64,000 nucleotides of DNA from an uncultured Oscillospiraceae bacterium (GCA_900541565.1 UQKB01000010.1:3411-67410), one strand, 5' to 3'; positions 49,664 through 59,034 are shown, counted from the first letter of the stretch. Numbers and translations: made by a program. Notes: generated by a model from the sequence alone, not told the origin.

Positions 49664-50332
49664 TTACTGTACAAGGCCGTTATCAGAAAGGTAGGAATCA
49701 ATTGTTTCGGTGTCTGAAGGCCTTGCAAACAATCCGTCGTAAACTGTTGCGTGATTGGCGTTTTCACGCACGAATGCAATGGAGTTGTCAAATTGTTCTG
49801 TATCCATAGAAGCAGACTGGGTAAAAGGATACACCTCCTTGCCGGCCAGATCATAGCTTTCTAAAAAGGTTCCGATAATCATGGGGGCTGTGTGCCACCA
49901 GATGGGGTAGCCGATCAGAATGGTATCATATTCGTCAATGGATTCCGGCAGGTTTGCAATGATCGGGCGTTCGTCGTTGTCCCGCTCTGCCAGAGCTACA
50001 TCACCGCATTCGTTATAATCGGTAGGATATGGGGTTTCCGGCTGGATTTCCAGCAGATCACCGCCGGTTTGCTCTGCGATATACGAGGCCATTTCTTCCG
50101 TATTTCCCGACCAAGAGAAATAGGCAACTAAAACCTTTCCGTCTGCTGCCTCTACAGGGCTCTCTGAATCCGATGCAGATTCTGCTTCTGAAGGGGCAGA
50201 AGAGTCGGTCGTTTCGCTTTCCGAAGAGGCACTGGAGTCGACTGATGCGCTTCCGCTTCCTGTGCCCTGTCCACAGGCTGACAAGGATAAGAGCAATACC
50301 ATAGCCATTACAATACTCAAAAATTTTTTCAT
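49664..50332 (-). CDS. Flavodoxin-domain lipoprotein
   Basis: The 222-residue protein begins with a lipoprotein signal (MKKFLSIVMAMVLLLSLSACGQG; lipobox LSAC), followed by a Ser/Glu/Asp-rich linker of about 45 residues and a flavodoxin fold (VLVAYFSWSGNTEEMA as phosphate loop, LIGYPIWWHTAPM, VYPFTQSASM). It would be an FMN electron carrier on the outer face of the membrane. The ATG at 50332 follows AAAGGAAG. It is the last gene behind the MerR-type promoter at 52376. Confidence 0.9.
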   Translation of the reverse strand: MKKFLSIVMAMVLLLSLSACGQGTGSGSASVDSSASSESETTDSSAPSEAESASDSESPVEAADGKVLVAYFSWSGNTEEMASYIAEQTGGDLLEIQPETPYPTDYNECGDVALAERDNDERPIIANLPESIDEYDTILIGYPIWWHTAPMIIGTFLESYDLAGKEVYPFTQSASMDTEQFDNSIAFVRENANHATVYDGLFARPSDTETIDSYLSDNGLVQ

Positions 50333-50360
50333 TATGACAACTTCCTTTCTTTGGGTTTTC

Positions 50361-51505
50361 TTATAAGCACTCACAGAGGATTTCATAAATTTCCTCCCGG
50401 CTAAGCTTTCTGGGATTGCATTTAATAATATTACAGGTGTCGGCCACCTGACGGAGCACCTTGGGCGTGATCTCTGCTTTGGATTTCAATTCGCCAAGTT
50501 TTGTGGGAAGTCCGCACTCTTTAATAAAAGCGGTTAGAGAATCCAGCCCTTTTTCCGCGGTATCCTCACCAAAAACCTCTTTTGCAAACCGGCTGAATTT
50601 TTCTTCCGCATCTTTTAGAATATGGCGGTAATAGGCCGGATGAATGACAGCCAATCCTTGCCCGTGGTTGCAATCGGTATAAGCGCCAAGCTGGTGTTCG
50701 ATCTGATGGGCCTGAAAATCCGTTAAGCGGCCTACCTTCAAAATACCGTTTTCCGCCATGGCAGAGTCCCACATGAGATTGCCGCGAGCCTGCATATCAT
50801 TGATATTTTTAAGCAGACGGCGCATATTTGCGACCGTATTGCGCATGATTGCCAGTGCCACATCATCGGACACATTATCCGGATCGGAATTGCCAAGGTA
50901 TGTTTCCATCGCGTGGCTTAATGTGTCAAAAGCACCGGAGAGCACCTGCATAGGCGGAACCGTTGCGGTATAGGTGGGATCAAGAACGGCAAATGCTGCA
51001 GCAGTGCCTACAATCGGACTTTCCACAGCTTTTCTTCATAAGTAATAACTGCGCCGGAGTTCATTTCTGCTCCGGTGCCGGAAGCAGTGACAACCGCGCC
51101 TATTGGAATTCCAGCAGTCGGAAATTTTCCGGACTGGTATTCCATATTCCAGATGTCTTCCTCTGTCATCGCTTGTACGGAAACTACCTTGCAGCAGTCA
51201 ATAACGCTGCCGCCGCCCACTGCCAAGATAAAATCCACCTGACGTTCTTTTGCCAGTTTAGCGCCTTCCTGCACTTTCGCGTAGGTTGGGTTCGGCATAA
51301 TGCCGGAGAAATCCACGACTTCTTTATCTGCCTGAATGAGCAGATTTTTCAATGCATCATAGATGCCGCTTTTTTTTACCGAGCCGGTGCCATAGGCAAG
51401 CATGACCGTTTTTCCAATCTTGGGAAGCTCTTGCTTTAAAGCCTCCTCTGCAATTTTCTCTCCAAAATAGACCTTTGTGGGATAAGAAAAAGTAAATTTA
51501 TTCAT
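50361..51505 (-). pseudogene. Frameshifted iron-containing alcohol dehydrogenase
   Basis: Two overlapping frames together encode one group III alcohol dehydrogenase of about 380 residues. The N-terminal part (51505 to 51008) has FSYPTKVYFGEKI, LAVGGGSVIDCCKV and ASGTGAEMNSGAVIT, then drifts to KLWKVRL and stops. The C-terminal part (51026 to 50361) resumes with AAAFAVLDPTYT, GAFDTLSHAMETYLG and HQIEHQLGAYTDCNHGQGLA. A single-base change within about 51008-51026 would join them. It is either a recent pseudogene or a sequencing error. It lies between the ferredoxin and flavodoxin genes of the MerR-controlled cluster. Confidence 0.88.
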
Positions 51506-51528
51506 TGTGATTGCCTCCTTATAATTGA

Positions 51529-52293
51529 TCAGGCTCTAGAATTTGTCCGGATGATTTCCTGCAAGGAAATGTGCTCGTTGCGATAGCGTGCCTGCGGGTT
51601 CTTCTCTGGGATCGTCAGGCGGATCGCCTTGTGAGGGCAGGCGTGGGTACAAGCCAGGCAGGTCTGGCAGCGGCCTGGTGTATGTACCGCCTTGCCATCC
51701 ACCACACGGATCGAGCCGGAGGGGCACACCTTTTCACAGATGCCACAGCCAACACAAGCATTCGTAATCCGTAAAAGATGCTGCCACGCATCCGCAGGCA
51801 TCTGGCTCATGCGGTCAAGAAATTGCTTATGAATTGTGCGGTCGTTTGCTGTGACTTTTGAAATCATCTGTTTACGGACCTTTAAATCGGCAAGAATAGC
51901 GGCCAACTGTCCTTCCACATTTTTATCAAGTTTCTTTTGCTCTTCCATGTCAAAGCCGGGCAACCAGTTATCCACCATCAGAATGACATTGATATAATCC
52001 ACTGCAATACCACATTCCTCACATAACTGTTTTGCCAGTTCTGCGGCGCCGCCGTGCCGATTTCCATAGGTAAGAATCATATAAAAGTAGCCGGTATGAA
52101 AAACTGCTTTTTTCAAAAAGTCCTTGACCATAGGCGGGACTTCATGTCCGTAAACGGGAGCAGCAATCCCAATGGTGTCTGCCGTAAATTCCATGTGCTT
52201 TCGGTGAATGACCTGCGCGATGCTGACCGGCTCTTTTTCAATTTGCTTTGCAACATAAAGGCTGTTGCCTGTACCGGTGAAATAGAATATCAT
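51529..52293 (-). CDS. EFR1-type flavodoxin/ferredoxin fusion protein
   Basis: The 254-residue protein has an N-terminal flavodoxin-like domain (IFYFTGTGNSLYVAKQI) and a C-terminal double 4Fe-4S ferredoxin domain (CVGCGICEKVCPSGSI and CQTCLACTHACPHKAI, each CxxCxxCxxxCP). This matches EFR1 family ferrodoxins, soluble electron carriers or reductases of anaerobes. The ATG at 52293 follows GAAAGGAG; the longer frame upstream crosses the promoter. It is the first gene behind the MerR-type promoter. Confidence 0.9.
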   Translation of the reverse strand: MIFYFTGTGNSLYVAKQIEKEPVSIAQVIHRKHMEFTADTIGIAAPVYGHEVPPMVKDFLKKAVFHTGYFYMILTYGNRHGGAAELAKQLCEECGIAVDYINVILMVDNWLPGFDMEEQKKLDKNVEGQLAAILADLKVRKQMISKVTANDRTIHKQFLDRMSQMPADAWQHLLRITNACVGCGICEKVCPSGSIRVVDGKAVHTPGRCQTCLACTHACPHKAIRLTIPEKNPQARYRNEHISLQEIIRTNSRA

Positions 52294-52375
52294 GTTATTT
52301 CTCCTTTCTGATTTTTCTTGCATCATGGGTGAAATCATGTTATAATCCAATTCAGTTAATCGTTTGCTACTATCG

Positions 52376-52406
52376 ATTATAAATTCCGGTTGTAACAATC
52401 GGTCAA
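52376..52406 (-). promoter_or_regulatory. MerR-type promoter with 19-base spacer
   Basis: On the minus strand: TTGACC (52401-52406), a 19-base spacer and TATAAT (52376-52381). The spacer holds the imperfect dyad CCGGTTGT-A-ACAATCGG (plus-strand reading, from 52386). This is the classical MerR-activated layout, placed between the merR gene and the EFR1 operon. Confidence 0.78.
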
Positions 52407-52458
52407 GACTTTTTTGAAAAAAATTTTAAAATTTTTTCAAATATAGCAGGAGGCGGCC

Positions 52459-52860
52459 ATGATCTATACCATGATGCAGGTATGCAAAGAGGCAGATTTA
52501 ACCTATCAGACATTAAAGTTTTACTGTAACGAGGGATTGATTCCCAATGTAAAACGGGACAAAAATAATCGCCGTATTTTTGAAGAACGGGATTTGAAGT
52601 GGATCAAAGACCTTGTGTGTCTGAAAAAATGCGGCATGAGCATTCAGGAAATGAAAGAATATTTGGCGTTGTGCCTTCAGGGAGAATCCACCATCCCAAA
52701 ACGAAAAGAAATGCTGACCCAAAAACAGGAAGCGCTGCGAAGTTCTATTCAGCAGCTGGAAGCCAGCGTTGCCTATATTGACTGGAAGCAAAATTTTTAT
52801 GACGAAGTGCTTTCAGGAAAGCGTCCGTATGTCAGCAATCTCATCCGCGTGGAAGAATAA
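52459..52860 (+). CDS. MerR family transcriptional regulator
   Basis: The 133-residue protein has an N-terminal MerR helix-turn-helix (YTMMQVCKEADLTYQTLKFYCNEGLIPNVKRDKNNRRIFEERDL) and a coiled-coil C-terminus (REMLTQKQEALRSSIQQLEASVAYIDWKQNFYDEVL-like). There is no large effector domain and no conserved cysteines, as in the stress-responsive MerR subgroup near flavodoxin and alcohol dehydrogenase genes. It is divergent from the redox operon with a 19-base-spacer promoter between them. AGGAGG precedes the ATG. Confidence 0.9.
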   Translation: MIYTMMQVCKEADLTYQTLKFYCNEGLIPNVKRDKNNRRIFEERDLKWIKDLVCLKKCGMSIQEMKEYLALCLQGESTIPKRKEMLTQKQEALRSSIQQLEASVAYIDWKQNFYDEVLSGKRPYVSNLIRVEE

Positions 52861-52881
52861 ACAATGATTGGTTTTATATGC

Positions 52882-52918
52882 AAAAGGTGCCATCCAGTTT
52901 AGCTGGATGGCACCTTTT
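52882..52918. terminator. Bidirectional terminator between merR and the EamA gene
   Basis: AAAAGGTGCCATCCAG, TTTAG loop, CTGGATGGCACCTTTT: a perfect 16-bp stem. Confidence 0.92.
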
Positions 52919-52924
52919 GCATTA

Positions 52925-53788
52925 TTAAAACAGCATAGCTCCTGTGCCGACCAGAATAAGCAGCAGGCCAATGACAGCTTTCCGACCCAGCCTTTCTTTT
53001 AAGATCAAACCGGAAAATACGATTGTAACCAGGATGCTGAGCTTATCAATGGGAACAACGACACTTGCCGGCCCGTCCTGCAATGCACGATAGTAACACA
53101 GCCAGGACAGGCCAGTGGTGATACCTGAGAGAAATAGGAAGATCCAGCTTTTTCGATCGATATTTTTGATGCCTTTGTGCTCTTTGGTGATAAAGACCAT
53201 CAGCCAGGCCATTGCCAGCACAATCACCGTGCGAATGGCCGTTCCCAGATTAGACTCTACATTTTCCACGCCAATCTTCCCGAAAATAGAGGTGAGGCTT
53301 GCAAACACAGCTGAGAACACCGCAAAAACAAGCCAGGTTTTGTTTTGAGGCCGGCTTTCAGCCGTCTCTTTTTTGGTAATCATAAGCAACGTCCCAATGG
53401 CGATCCCCAGTATACCGATGATTTTAGCGACAGAAAGCGGTTCGCCCAGCAGCAGAAAGGCCAGCAAAATTGTAAGTACATTGCTGGACTTATCAATGGG
53501 GGCAACTTTATTGACATCACCTAGCTGTAACGCCTTAAAATAGCACAGCCAGGAAGCACCAGTAGAAAGTCCCGATAAAATTAAAAAGCAAAGCGTATTG
53601 CCTGAAATCTGCCCGATTCCGTTTTGCGATCCCACTATAAAAACCATTAGCCAGGAAAAAACCAAAATCACAACGGTACGCAGCGCTGTCGCCAAGGTTG
53701 AATTAACCTTTTCGATCCCGATCTTTGCCAGCACTGCCGTAATCCCGGCAAAGAAAGCGGATCCCAAAGCAAAAACCGGCCAAAGCAT
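52925..53788 (-). CDS. EamA/DMT family transporter
   Basis: The 287-residue, ten-helix protein is made of two EamA repeats. Each repeat has the pattern TALRTVVILVFSWLMVF / TAIRTVIVLAMAWLMVF and LSTGASWLCYFKALQLGDVNKVAPIDK / ITTGLSWLCYYRALQDGPASVVVPIDK. It probably exports a metabolite. It lies 17 bases after the response regulator gene in the same direction, so it may belong to the two-component operon. Confidence 0.9.
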   Translation of the reverse strand: MLWPVFALGSAFFAGITAVLAKIGIEKVNSTLATALRTVVILVFSWLMVFIVGSQNGIGQISGNTLCFLILSGLSTGASWLCYFKALQLGDVNKVAPIDKSSNVLTILLAFLLLGEPLSVAKIIGILGIAIGTLLMITKKETAESRPQNKTWLVFAVFSAVFASLTSIFGKIGVENVESNLGTAIRTVIVLAMAWLMVFITKEHKGIKNIDRKSWIFLFLSGITTGLSWLCYYRALQDGPASVVVPIDKLSILVTIVFSGLILKERLGRKAVIGLLLILVGTGAMLF

Positions 53789-53805
53789 CGCCTTTACGCC
53801 TCCTT

Positions 53806-54495
53806 TTACGGCTTAAATCGATATCCGACTCCCCAAACGGTTTGAATATAACGGGGCTGTGCAGGGTTCTTTTCTATTTTTTCCCGCAGACGATTGATAT
53901 GCACGGCTACCGTTGCGTTGTCTCCCAGCGCATCATAGCCCCAAATTCGCTCGTATAAGGTTTCTTTACTGAAAACAATATCTGCGTTAGACATCAGGAA
54001 CAGCAGCAGCTCATACTCCTTATTTTTCAGTTCAACGTCTGCTCCATCCACAAAGACCCGCCTAAAAGCCTCCTGTATCAGAATATTTCCCATCTGTATC
54101 TGTGCCCCGTTCGGGCCGCCCGTATTCTTTAGACGGGCATATTGGGCAAGGTTGGCCTTAATCCGCGCCACCAGCACATTTGGAGAAAAGGGTTTGGTGA
54201 TATAGTCGTCCGCACCTATGCCAAGCCCTTTGATCTTGTCAATATCCTCCTGCCGCGCCGTTACCATCAAAATGGGAATGTCCAGTGTTTCCCGCAGGGT
54301 ACGGCATACGGTGAAGCCGTCAATACCGGGCAGCATCAGATCCAACAGGATCAGGTCATACCGGCCGGAGCGCCCCTTGGCGATTCCCTCGTTACCGGTA
54401 GAAGCAATGTCAACCTCAAATTCGCTGAGTACCAGATAATCTCGCTCGATCGCGGCAATTGTTTCATCATCTTCAATGATAAGAATTCGTTTCAT
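53806..54495 (-). CDS. OmpR family response regulator
   Basis: The 229-residue protein has a receiver domain with acidic DDE near the N-terminus, the phosphoacceptor Asp in DLILLDLMLPGIDG, conserved Thr in MVTARQ and Lys in YITKPFSP. A C-terminal winged-helix DNA-binding domain follows (LKNKEYELLLFLMSNADIVFSKETLYERIWGYD, IQTVWGVGYRF). It overlaps the kinase gene by 4 bases; the kinase is transcribed first. Confidence 0.95.
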   Translation of the reverse strand: MKRILIIEDDETIAAIERDYLVLSEFEVDIASTGNEGIAKGRSGRYDLILLDLMLPGIDGFTVCRTLRETLDIPILMVTARQEDIDKIKGLGIGADDYITKPFSPNVLVARIKANLAQYARLKNTGGPNGAQIQMGNILIQEAFRRVFVDGADVELKNKEYELLLFLMSNADIVFSKETLYERIWGYDALGDNATVAVHINRLREKIEKNPAQPRYIQTVWGVGYRFKP

Positions 54496-55952
54496 TTTTT
54501 ATGCTCCCCTTCCGCCAATGGGATTTTAAGCGCCATCCGCAGTCCTCCCTGCGGCAGGTTTTCCGCATGGATGGAACCGTCCATCCTTTCAACGGTTTTA
54601 AATACAATGGCAAGTCCCAGCCCACTGCCCTGGTTTGGATTTTTGCGGGACGGGTCGTTTCGGTAAAACACATCAAACAATTTGGGCAAGGCTTCGGTTG
54701 GAACTCCGGGGCCGTCGTCATCTATATACAAGAGAAAATGCTGTCCGGAAATCTTGCCTGTAATGGCTACGGTTCCCGTTTCTTTTCCCTTATATTTCGC
54801 ACTATTGTCCAGAAGGTTCAACAAAATGCTGCGAAAGTAGGTGGGGTCTGCCTCGATGAAAACGTTCTGCGGCATGGGGCCTACCGCAATTTTAAGCCCC
54901 CGGCGCTGATACTCCTCGGAAGATGCTAAGACAAAATCAGCTATTTCCTTTGAAGCGTTTAGTGTTTCTGGGCTGTACGGGTACTCTCCCATATCCATTT
55001 TGGAAAACAGAAACAGTTTTCTTACCATTTGGTCAATCTCCACTGTCTTTTTTTGAATAGTCGATAAATAAACCGTTTGCTTTTCCGGGGTGTCTGCCAC
55101 GCCATCCAGCAGCCCTTCCACATAAGCGCGGATTGAGGTCAAGGGAGAACGAATATCGTGGGAAATACTTGCCAGCAGCTCCTTGCGGCTTTCTTCCTCC
55201 TTCTGCGATTGTACGACGGATATACGCAGCTTTTCGGCCATATCATTAAAGGCCTGGCAAACCGGCTGAAATTCATCCTGCTCAGTATAGGTAATCCGAT
55301 GCGTGAGATTGTTATCCCGTATCTGGTGGACGCCTTCCGCCAATGTCTGTAACGGTTCCGAAATCCTTCTAAATACAAACTTAATCAAAAAACGGTTGGT
55401 AAGAAAAATAATAAAAAACAGGATAGCAATCATAAAAAATCCGATCCCGACTGCCCAAGCCTTTAGATTTTCATGGGATATTGTAATAACCGGATTATAA
55501 AGGTTGACTTGATATTCTTTCCCGTTGAGAGAAAGCTGTGCCCCAAACAAATCAAAGGCCCCATTGGATACCGTTCCGTTCCCATTTAACGCAGCCAGCG
55601 ATTGTTCCAGTTGTTTTTGCGATGAAACGGTATCGGTCCCAAACTGTAACACGGTGTTTCGCCCGTCCTTGATCTGAATCATTAGCTGGTTTTCTTCCGA
55701 CAGCTGCGATAGTTCGGCTTCCAAATCATTTTTTTGCGTTAAATCGGTTGCGTCCAGCCAATCTGCCGCAAGCTCCACAGCTTTATAGCGTATTTCCGTC
55801 AATTCTTCCTGAAGCCCTAACTTGTATTCAGCATCAGGAAACGTAGAGACGAGAAAGAGAAACAGGCAGCCTGCCAGCATAATAACGGCAAGCAGCGCCG
55901 GAATAATAATCATCAGAATATTGGAAATGAACAGCCTCTTTTTTATGGTCAT
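54492..55952 (-). CDS. Membrane sensor histidine kinase
   Basis: The 486-residue kinase has a first transmembrane helix (about 10-35), an extracytoplasmic sensor region to about 165, a second helix (AVGIGFFMIAILFFIIFL), HAMP, and a HisKA dimerisation domain with the phosphoacceptor in SISHDIRSPLTSI. The HATPase_c domain shows LLDNSAKYKG, DDGPGVP and GSGLGLAI. The ATG at 55952 follows AAGGAGGG. It is preceded by its own promoter and by the terminator of the P-type ATPase gene. The signal is unknown. Confidence 0.94.
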   Translation of the reverse strand: MTIKKRLFISNILMIIIPALLAVIMLAGCLFLFLVSTFPDAEYKLGLQEELTEIRYKAVELAADWLDATDLTQKNDLEAELSQLSEENQLMIQIKDGRNTVLQFGTDTVSSQKQLEQSLAALNGNGTVSNGAFDLFGAQLSLNGKEYQVNLYNPVITISHENLKAWAVGIGFFMIAILFFIIFLTNRFLIKFVFRRISEPLQTLAEGVHQIRDNNLTHRITYTEQDEFQPVCQAFNDMAEKLRISVVQSQKEEESRKELLASISHDIRSPLTSIRAYVEGLLDGVADTPEKQTVYLSTIQKKTVEIDQMVRKLFLFSKMDMGEYPYSPETLNASKEIADFVLASSEEYQRRGLKIAVGPMPQNVFIEADPTYFRSILLNLLDNSAKYKGKETGTVAITGKISGQHFLLYIDDDGPGVPTEALPKLFDVFYRNDPSRKNPNQGSGLGLAIVFKTVERMDGSIHAENLPQGGLRMALKIPLAEGEHKK

Positions 55953-55983
55953 AGCTATCCCTCCTTTTTTAGGATACACCCCA

Positions 55984-56013
55984 ATTATAAAATAAAATTA
56001 AACTGGAAAGCAA
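55984..56013 (-). promoter_or_regulatory. Promoter of the two-component operon
   Basis: On the minus strand: TTGCTT (56008-56013), an 18-base spacer and TATAAT (55984-55989). Confidence 0.6.
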
Positions 56014-56032
56014 ATGTGCGAACAATCCGGCA

Positions 56033-56063
56033 TAAAAAACATCCGTCTGTCATCAGGCGGATG
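56033..56063 (-). terminator. Terminator of the P-type ATPase gene
   Basis: On the minus strand, CATCCGCCTG (56054-56063) pairs with CAGACGGATG (56040-56049) over nine of ten positions around a 4-base loop, followed by six T's. Confidence 0.75.
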
Positions 56064-56102
56064 CTTCTTTATCTACAAATATCAAATTAATTGTCTTTAT
56101 AT

Positions 56103-58442
56103 TTAGTTTGATATGACTTTGGGATATTGTAACCGCCGGATGATTGCCGTTCCTCCACGCTCAATCAGAAAGCTCAGCAGGACAAAGCCGACAAATAGCA
56201 ACAGGGTCGGCGCTGCCGGCAGCGCTACTTGAAGTATGGAATGGAGCAGAAATACCGCCGCATAAAACCCGGCTGTCATGCTTGCGCAGAGAAAAATTCT
56301 CAGCTTGTTAAAAGGATAGCTTGCTTTCAATACCGCCTGAATTCCTACGGTTCCCACCAACAAATAGAGTAGTATGCTTACCTGCTCCGCTGGAATTTGC
56401 ACCAGCAAAGACAGGCAGAGCAATACAAGAAAACAGATTAAGATTGAGACAGCATTGGGTATGGCCCTTTGCATAACAGAGGGGAGGAAGCGGCCTGTCA
56501 CTTTTCTTTTGTCCGGTTCAAATGACATGAAAAAGGCAGGATAAGCTTCAATTATTAAATCGATCAGCGTGATCTGAATCGGAACAAAGGGGAACGGGAT
56601 ATTTAAAAGAAGGCACACAACAGATAGCAAAACAGAATAAATTGTTTTTACAAAAAATACACCGGCAACGCGGGTAATGTTATTTACTACCCGGCGCCCT
56701 TCGCCCAGTACAGCAGGGAGGGAAGAAAAGTCCGAATCCAGCAAAACCACCTGGGACACCTGCCGGGCAGCATCGCTGCCTTCCGCCACGGCAATGCTGC
56801 AATCTGCTTCCCGAAGCGCCAGCAGGTCATTTACTCCATCGCCTGTCATTGCCACAGAATGACCGTTTTTTTGCAATGCCTGTACCAACTGTTTCTTCTG
56901 AAGAGGTGAAACACGCCCAAAGACAGAGTGTGTAAGAGCTGCTTTTTCTATTTCGGATTCTTCTGTGATGCCGCTCATATCAATATACTGTTCTGCTTCC
57001 GGAAATCCGGCCTGTGCTGCCAGTGCAGACACTGTAATCGGATTATCACCGGAGATCAGCTTTAAAGCCACACCTTCCTTTTGAAAAAAAGCCAGCGTTT
57101 CAGCAGCATTTGGTCGAATTGGGTCGGTAATAACAATGGAGGCAAGGACTTGTATGGGTGGTAATGGTTTGTCTGCAGATACTGTGTTTTGGGCAATTCC
57201 CGCCAAAAGAATACGCTTTCCCTTGCAACCTTCCTTTTGCAGGCTTTCGTCTGCCTTATCTGCTGCAAGTTGTTCCGGTGCGCCAATTACAAAAGTCCCG
57301 ACCTGTTCAAATTCAATAGCGCTCCATTTCCGTTGAGAAGAAAAAGGGATTTTGCGCACTGGCAAAAAGGTAGTATTTCCTTTAAAGCAGGCTTTTAAAG
57401 CCTGAAATGTTGCATTGTTGTCGTCCGTATGGCTAAGGAAGGAGCCCATTATTTCTTTAAAGGGCATGCAGCGGCCCAAATCTGTCAGGAGTACCCTTTC
57501 TACCTGCATTTTACCTTGCGTCAGAGTACCGGTTTTGTCTAGGCACAGGGTGTCCACATGCGCCAGCGTTTCCAGTGCGAAAAGTTCCTGCACCAAAACC
57601 TTTTTCTTGGAAAGCGCAATAATCCCCACCGCCAGACTGATGCTGATCAGCAGCACCAGACCTTTGGGCAGCATTCCCAATAAACCGGCGGCCGTCGTCA
57701 TTACGGCATGATTTAAAGTATCGCTGCGCAGAAAGAAGGCTTCGAGAAACAGTAAGATCCCCAGTGGGGGAATCAGATAACCAGTAAACCGGGTGACCTT
57801 CCGCATAGAAGAAAGCAATTCGGAATGAACGCCGCGTAATTTTTTTGCTTCACGGGCAATTTTAGATGCATAGTTTTCAGCCCCAACATGTTCTATACAG
57901 GCCCGACATTTACCGCTGATGATGAAACTTCCGGAAAGAAGATGGCCGCCTGTCGATTTTGGAATAGGGTCGGATTCTCCCGTCAGAAGAGATTCGTTTA
58001 CTTCAACCTCACCTGCCAGAATCACAGAATCGGAACAAACCTGTCTACCGGCGTCCAGTTCGATGACATCTTCCTCCACCAGTTCCGAAATAGGGAGGTC
58101 TATAACGTTTCCGTTGCGTACAGCCCGCGCTGTAGGCATCGACAGAAGTGAAAGTTGATCCACCAGTTTTTTTGCATGAAACTCCTGTACAATCCCGATC
58201 AGCGTATTGAGGGCGATAATCAAGATAAACAACATATTTGACCATGCGCCTACAAGCGCCAACGCGATAGCGATTAGCATATTGAACAGATTGAACAGCG
58301 TGCATATGTTATCCTTGAGAATTTTTCCGGCCGATTTGGTGATCTTTTCCGGCTGGGTATTCTGCCGCCCGCTCTCCTTTTTCGCCTGAACCTGCCCGGA
58401 GGTAAGGCCGGACAAAGGGGTTGGCTTATCAAAAGCATCCAT
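56103..58442 (-). CDS. Cation-translocating P-type ATPase (CtpE/ExcA-like, P2 type)
   Basis: The 779-residue pump has TM1-2 near residues 45-85, the actuator motif LLTGESDP, TM3-4, phosphorylation site DKTGTLTQG, GDGVNDLLALREADCS, and six C-terminal helices. It has no CPC motif, so it is not a heavy-metal pump. The TM4 stretch reads MLPKGLVLL where P2-type pumps usually have PEGL, so a key cation ligand is changed. Relatives are implicated in calcium transport or envelope function. The ATG at 58442 is chosen over the one at 58451, which abuts the GGGG. It ends at its own terminator before the kinase gene. Confidence 0.88.
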   Translation of the reverse strand: MDAFDKPTPLSGLTSGQVQAKKESGRQNTQPEKITKSAGKILKDNICTLFNLFNMLIAIALALVGAWSNMLFILIIALNTLIGIVQEFHAKKLVDQLSLLSMPTARAVRNGNVIDLPISELVEEDVIELDAGRQVCSDSVILAGEVEVNESLLTGESDPIPKSTGGHLLSGSFIISGKCRACIEHVGAENYASKIAREAKKLRGVHSELLSSMRKVTRFTGYLIPPLGILLFLEAFFLRSDTLNHAVMTTAAGLLGMLPKGLVLLISISLAVGIIALSKKKVLVQELFALETLAHVDTLCLDKTGTLTQGKMQVERVLLTDLGRCMPFKEIMGSFLSHTDDNNATFQALKACFKGNTTFLPVRKIPFSSQRKWSAIEFEQVGTFVIGAPEQLAADKADESLQKEGCKGKRILLAGIAQNTVSADKPLPPIQVLASIVITDPIRPNAAETLAFFQKEGVALKLISGDNPITVSALAAQAGFPEAEQYIDMSGITEESEIEKAALTHSVFGRVSPLQKKQLVQALQKNGHSVAMTGDGVNDLLALREADCSIAVAEGSDAARQVSQVVLLDSDFSSLPAVLGEGRRVVNNITRVAGVFFVKTIYSVLLSVVCLLLNIPFPFVPIQITLIDLIIEAYPAFFMSFEPDKRKVTGRFLPSVMQRAIPNAVSILICFLVLLCLSLLVQIPAEQVSILLYLLVGTVGIQAVLKASYPFNKLRIFLCASMTAGFYAAVFLLHSILQVALPAAPTLLLFVGFVLLSFLIERGGTAIIRRLQYPKVISN

Positions 58443-58562
58443 AAAACACATCCCCGTATCATTTCTATTTTTGAAACCGGTATTAGTGTAACGGCTACTG
58501 TTAAAAACCCAATAAATTATTTTTAAACTGATTTTAAACGAACGCGCGGGAGAATGCGCCAA

Positions 58563-58760
58563 TTTGGATTTGTAGAATGCTCCTATTACCGGTCGTTTGC
58601 ATGGTCGGGCACTTAATGGCTGAAAATTTTATAATGGCCTACCGAGTGGCCATTTAGAAAATTAAAAAAAGCCGCTTGGTAATAAAAAAGAAAAACAGAG
58701 CTTAAAAACCCTGTTTTTCAGCATGTTTTATCCTTCTTTTGCAATTAAAAAAATTTTTAT
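58563..58760. other. Intergenic region with one hairpin, no gene
   Basis: AATGGCC (58633-58639) pairs with GGCCATT (58648-58654) around an 8-base loop. No gene is supported before the TnpV remnant. Confidence 0.4.
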
Positions 58761-58995
58761 TCATCCGCCAATATTCTTCATTTGCCTAATCTATTCCATT
58801 TTTAATCTTTTCCGCGCGGCAACACTTTTGTTTCTAGCTATTTGTTCTATCAATTCAAAGAACATATCCTCTGCGTGTTTATCAATGGAAGAAAAATTCA
58901 TTCAGCTTTTTGTCGGCTGACAAATTGGTGTAGAGCATCTGCCTGTGGCTGCGGATATACCGTAAGTGACGTTGCCACCAGACACTGATCGGCGG
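58761..58995 (-). pseudogene. TnpV-like transposon protein remnant
   Basis: Read on the minus strand, one frame gives VWWQRHLRYIRSHRQMLYTN then LSADKKLNEFF. A second frame continues SSIDKHAEDMFFELIEQIAR and then RLKME-stop-IRQMKNI. This order resembles TnpV of Tn4451-type mobilisable transposons (RWGRMRKRYLKEH...LYTNLL...L...I...A..R.E.I..Q, QMEWVRRMNNI). There is a frameshift near 58885 and a TAG where the family has Trp. The N-terminus is missing. It marks a decayed mobile element next to the LysR gene. Confidence 0.6.
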
Positions 58996-59034
58996 TTATT
59001 CTTTACACGCCCTCTTTTCTGAATTTTTCAGTTT

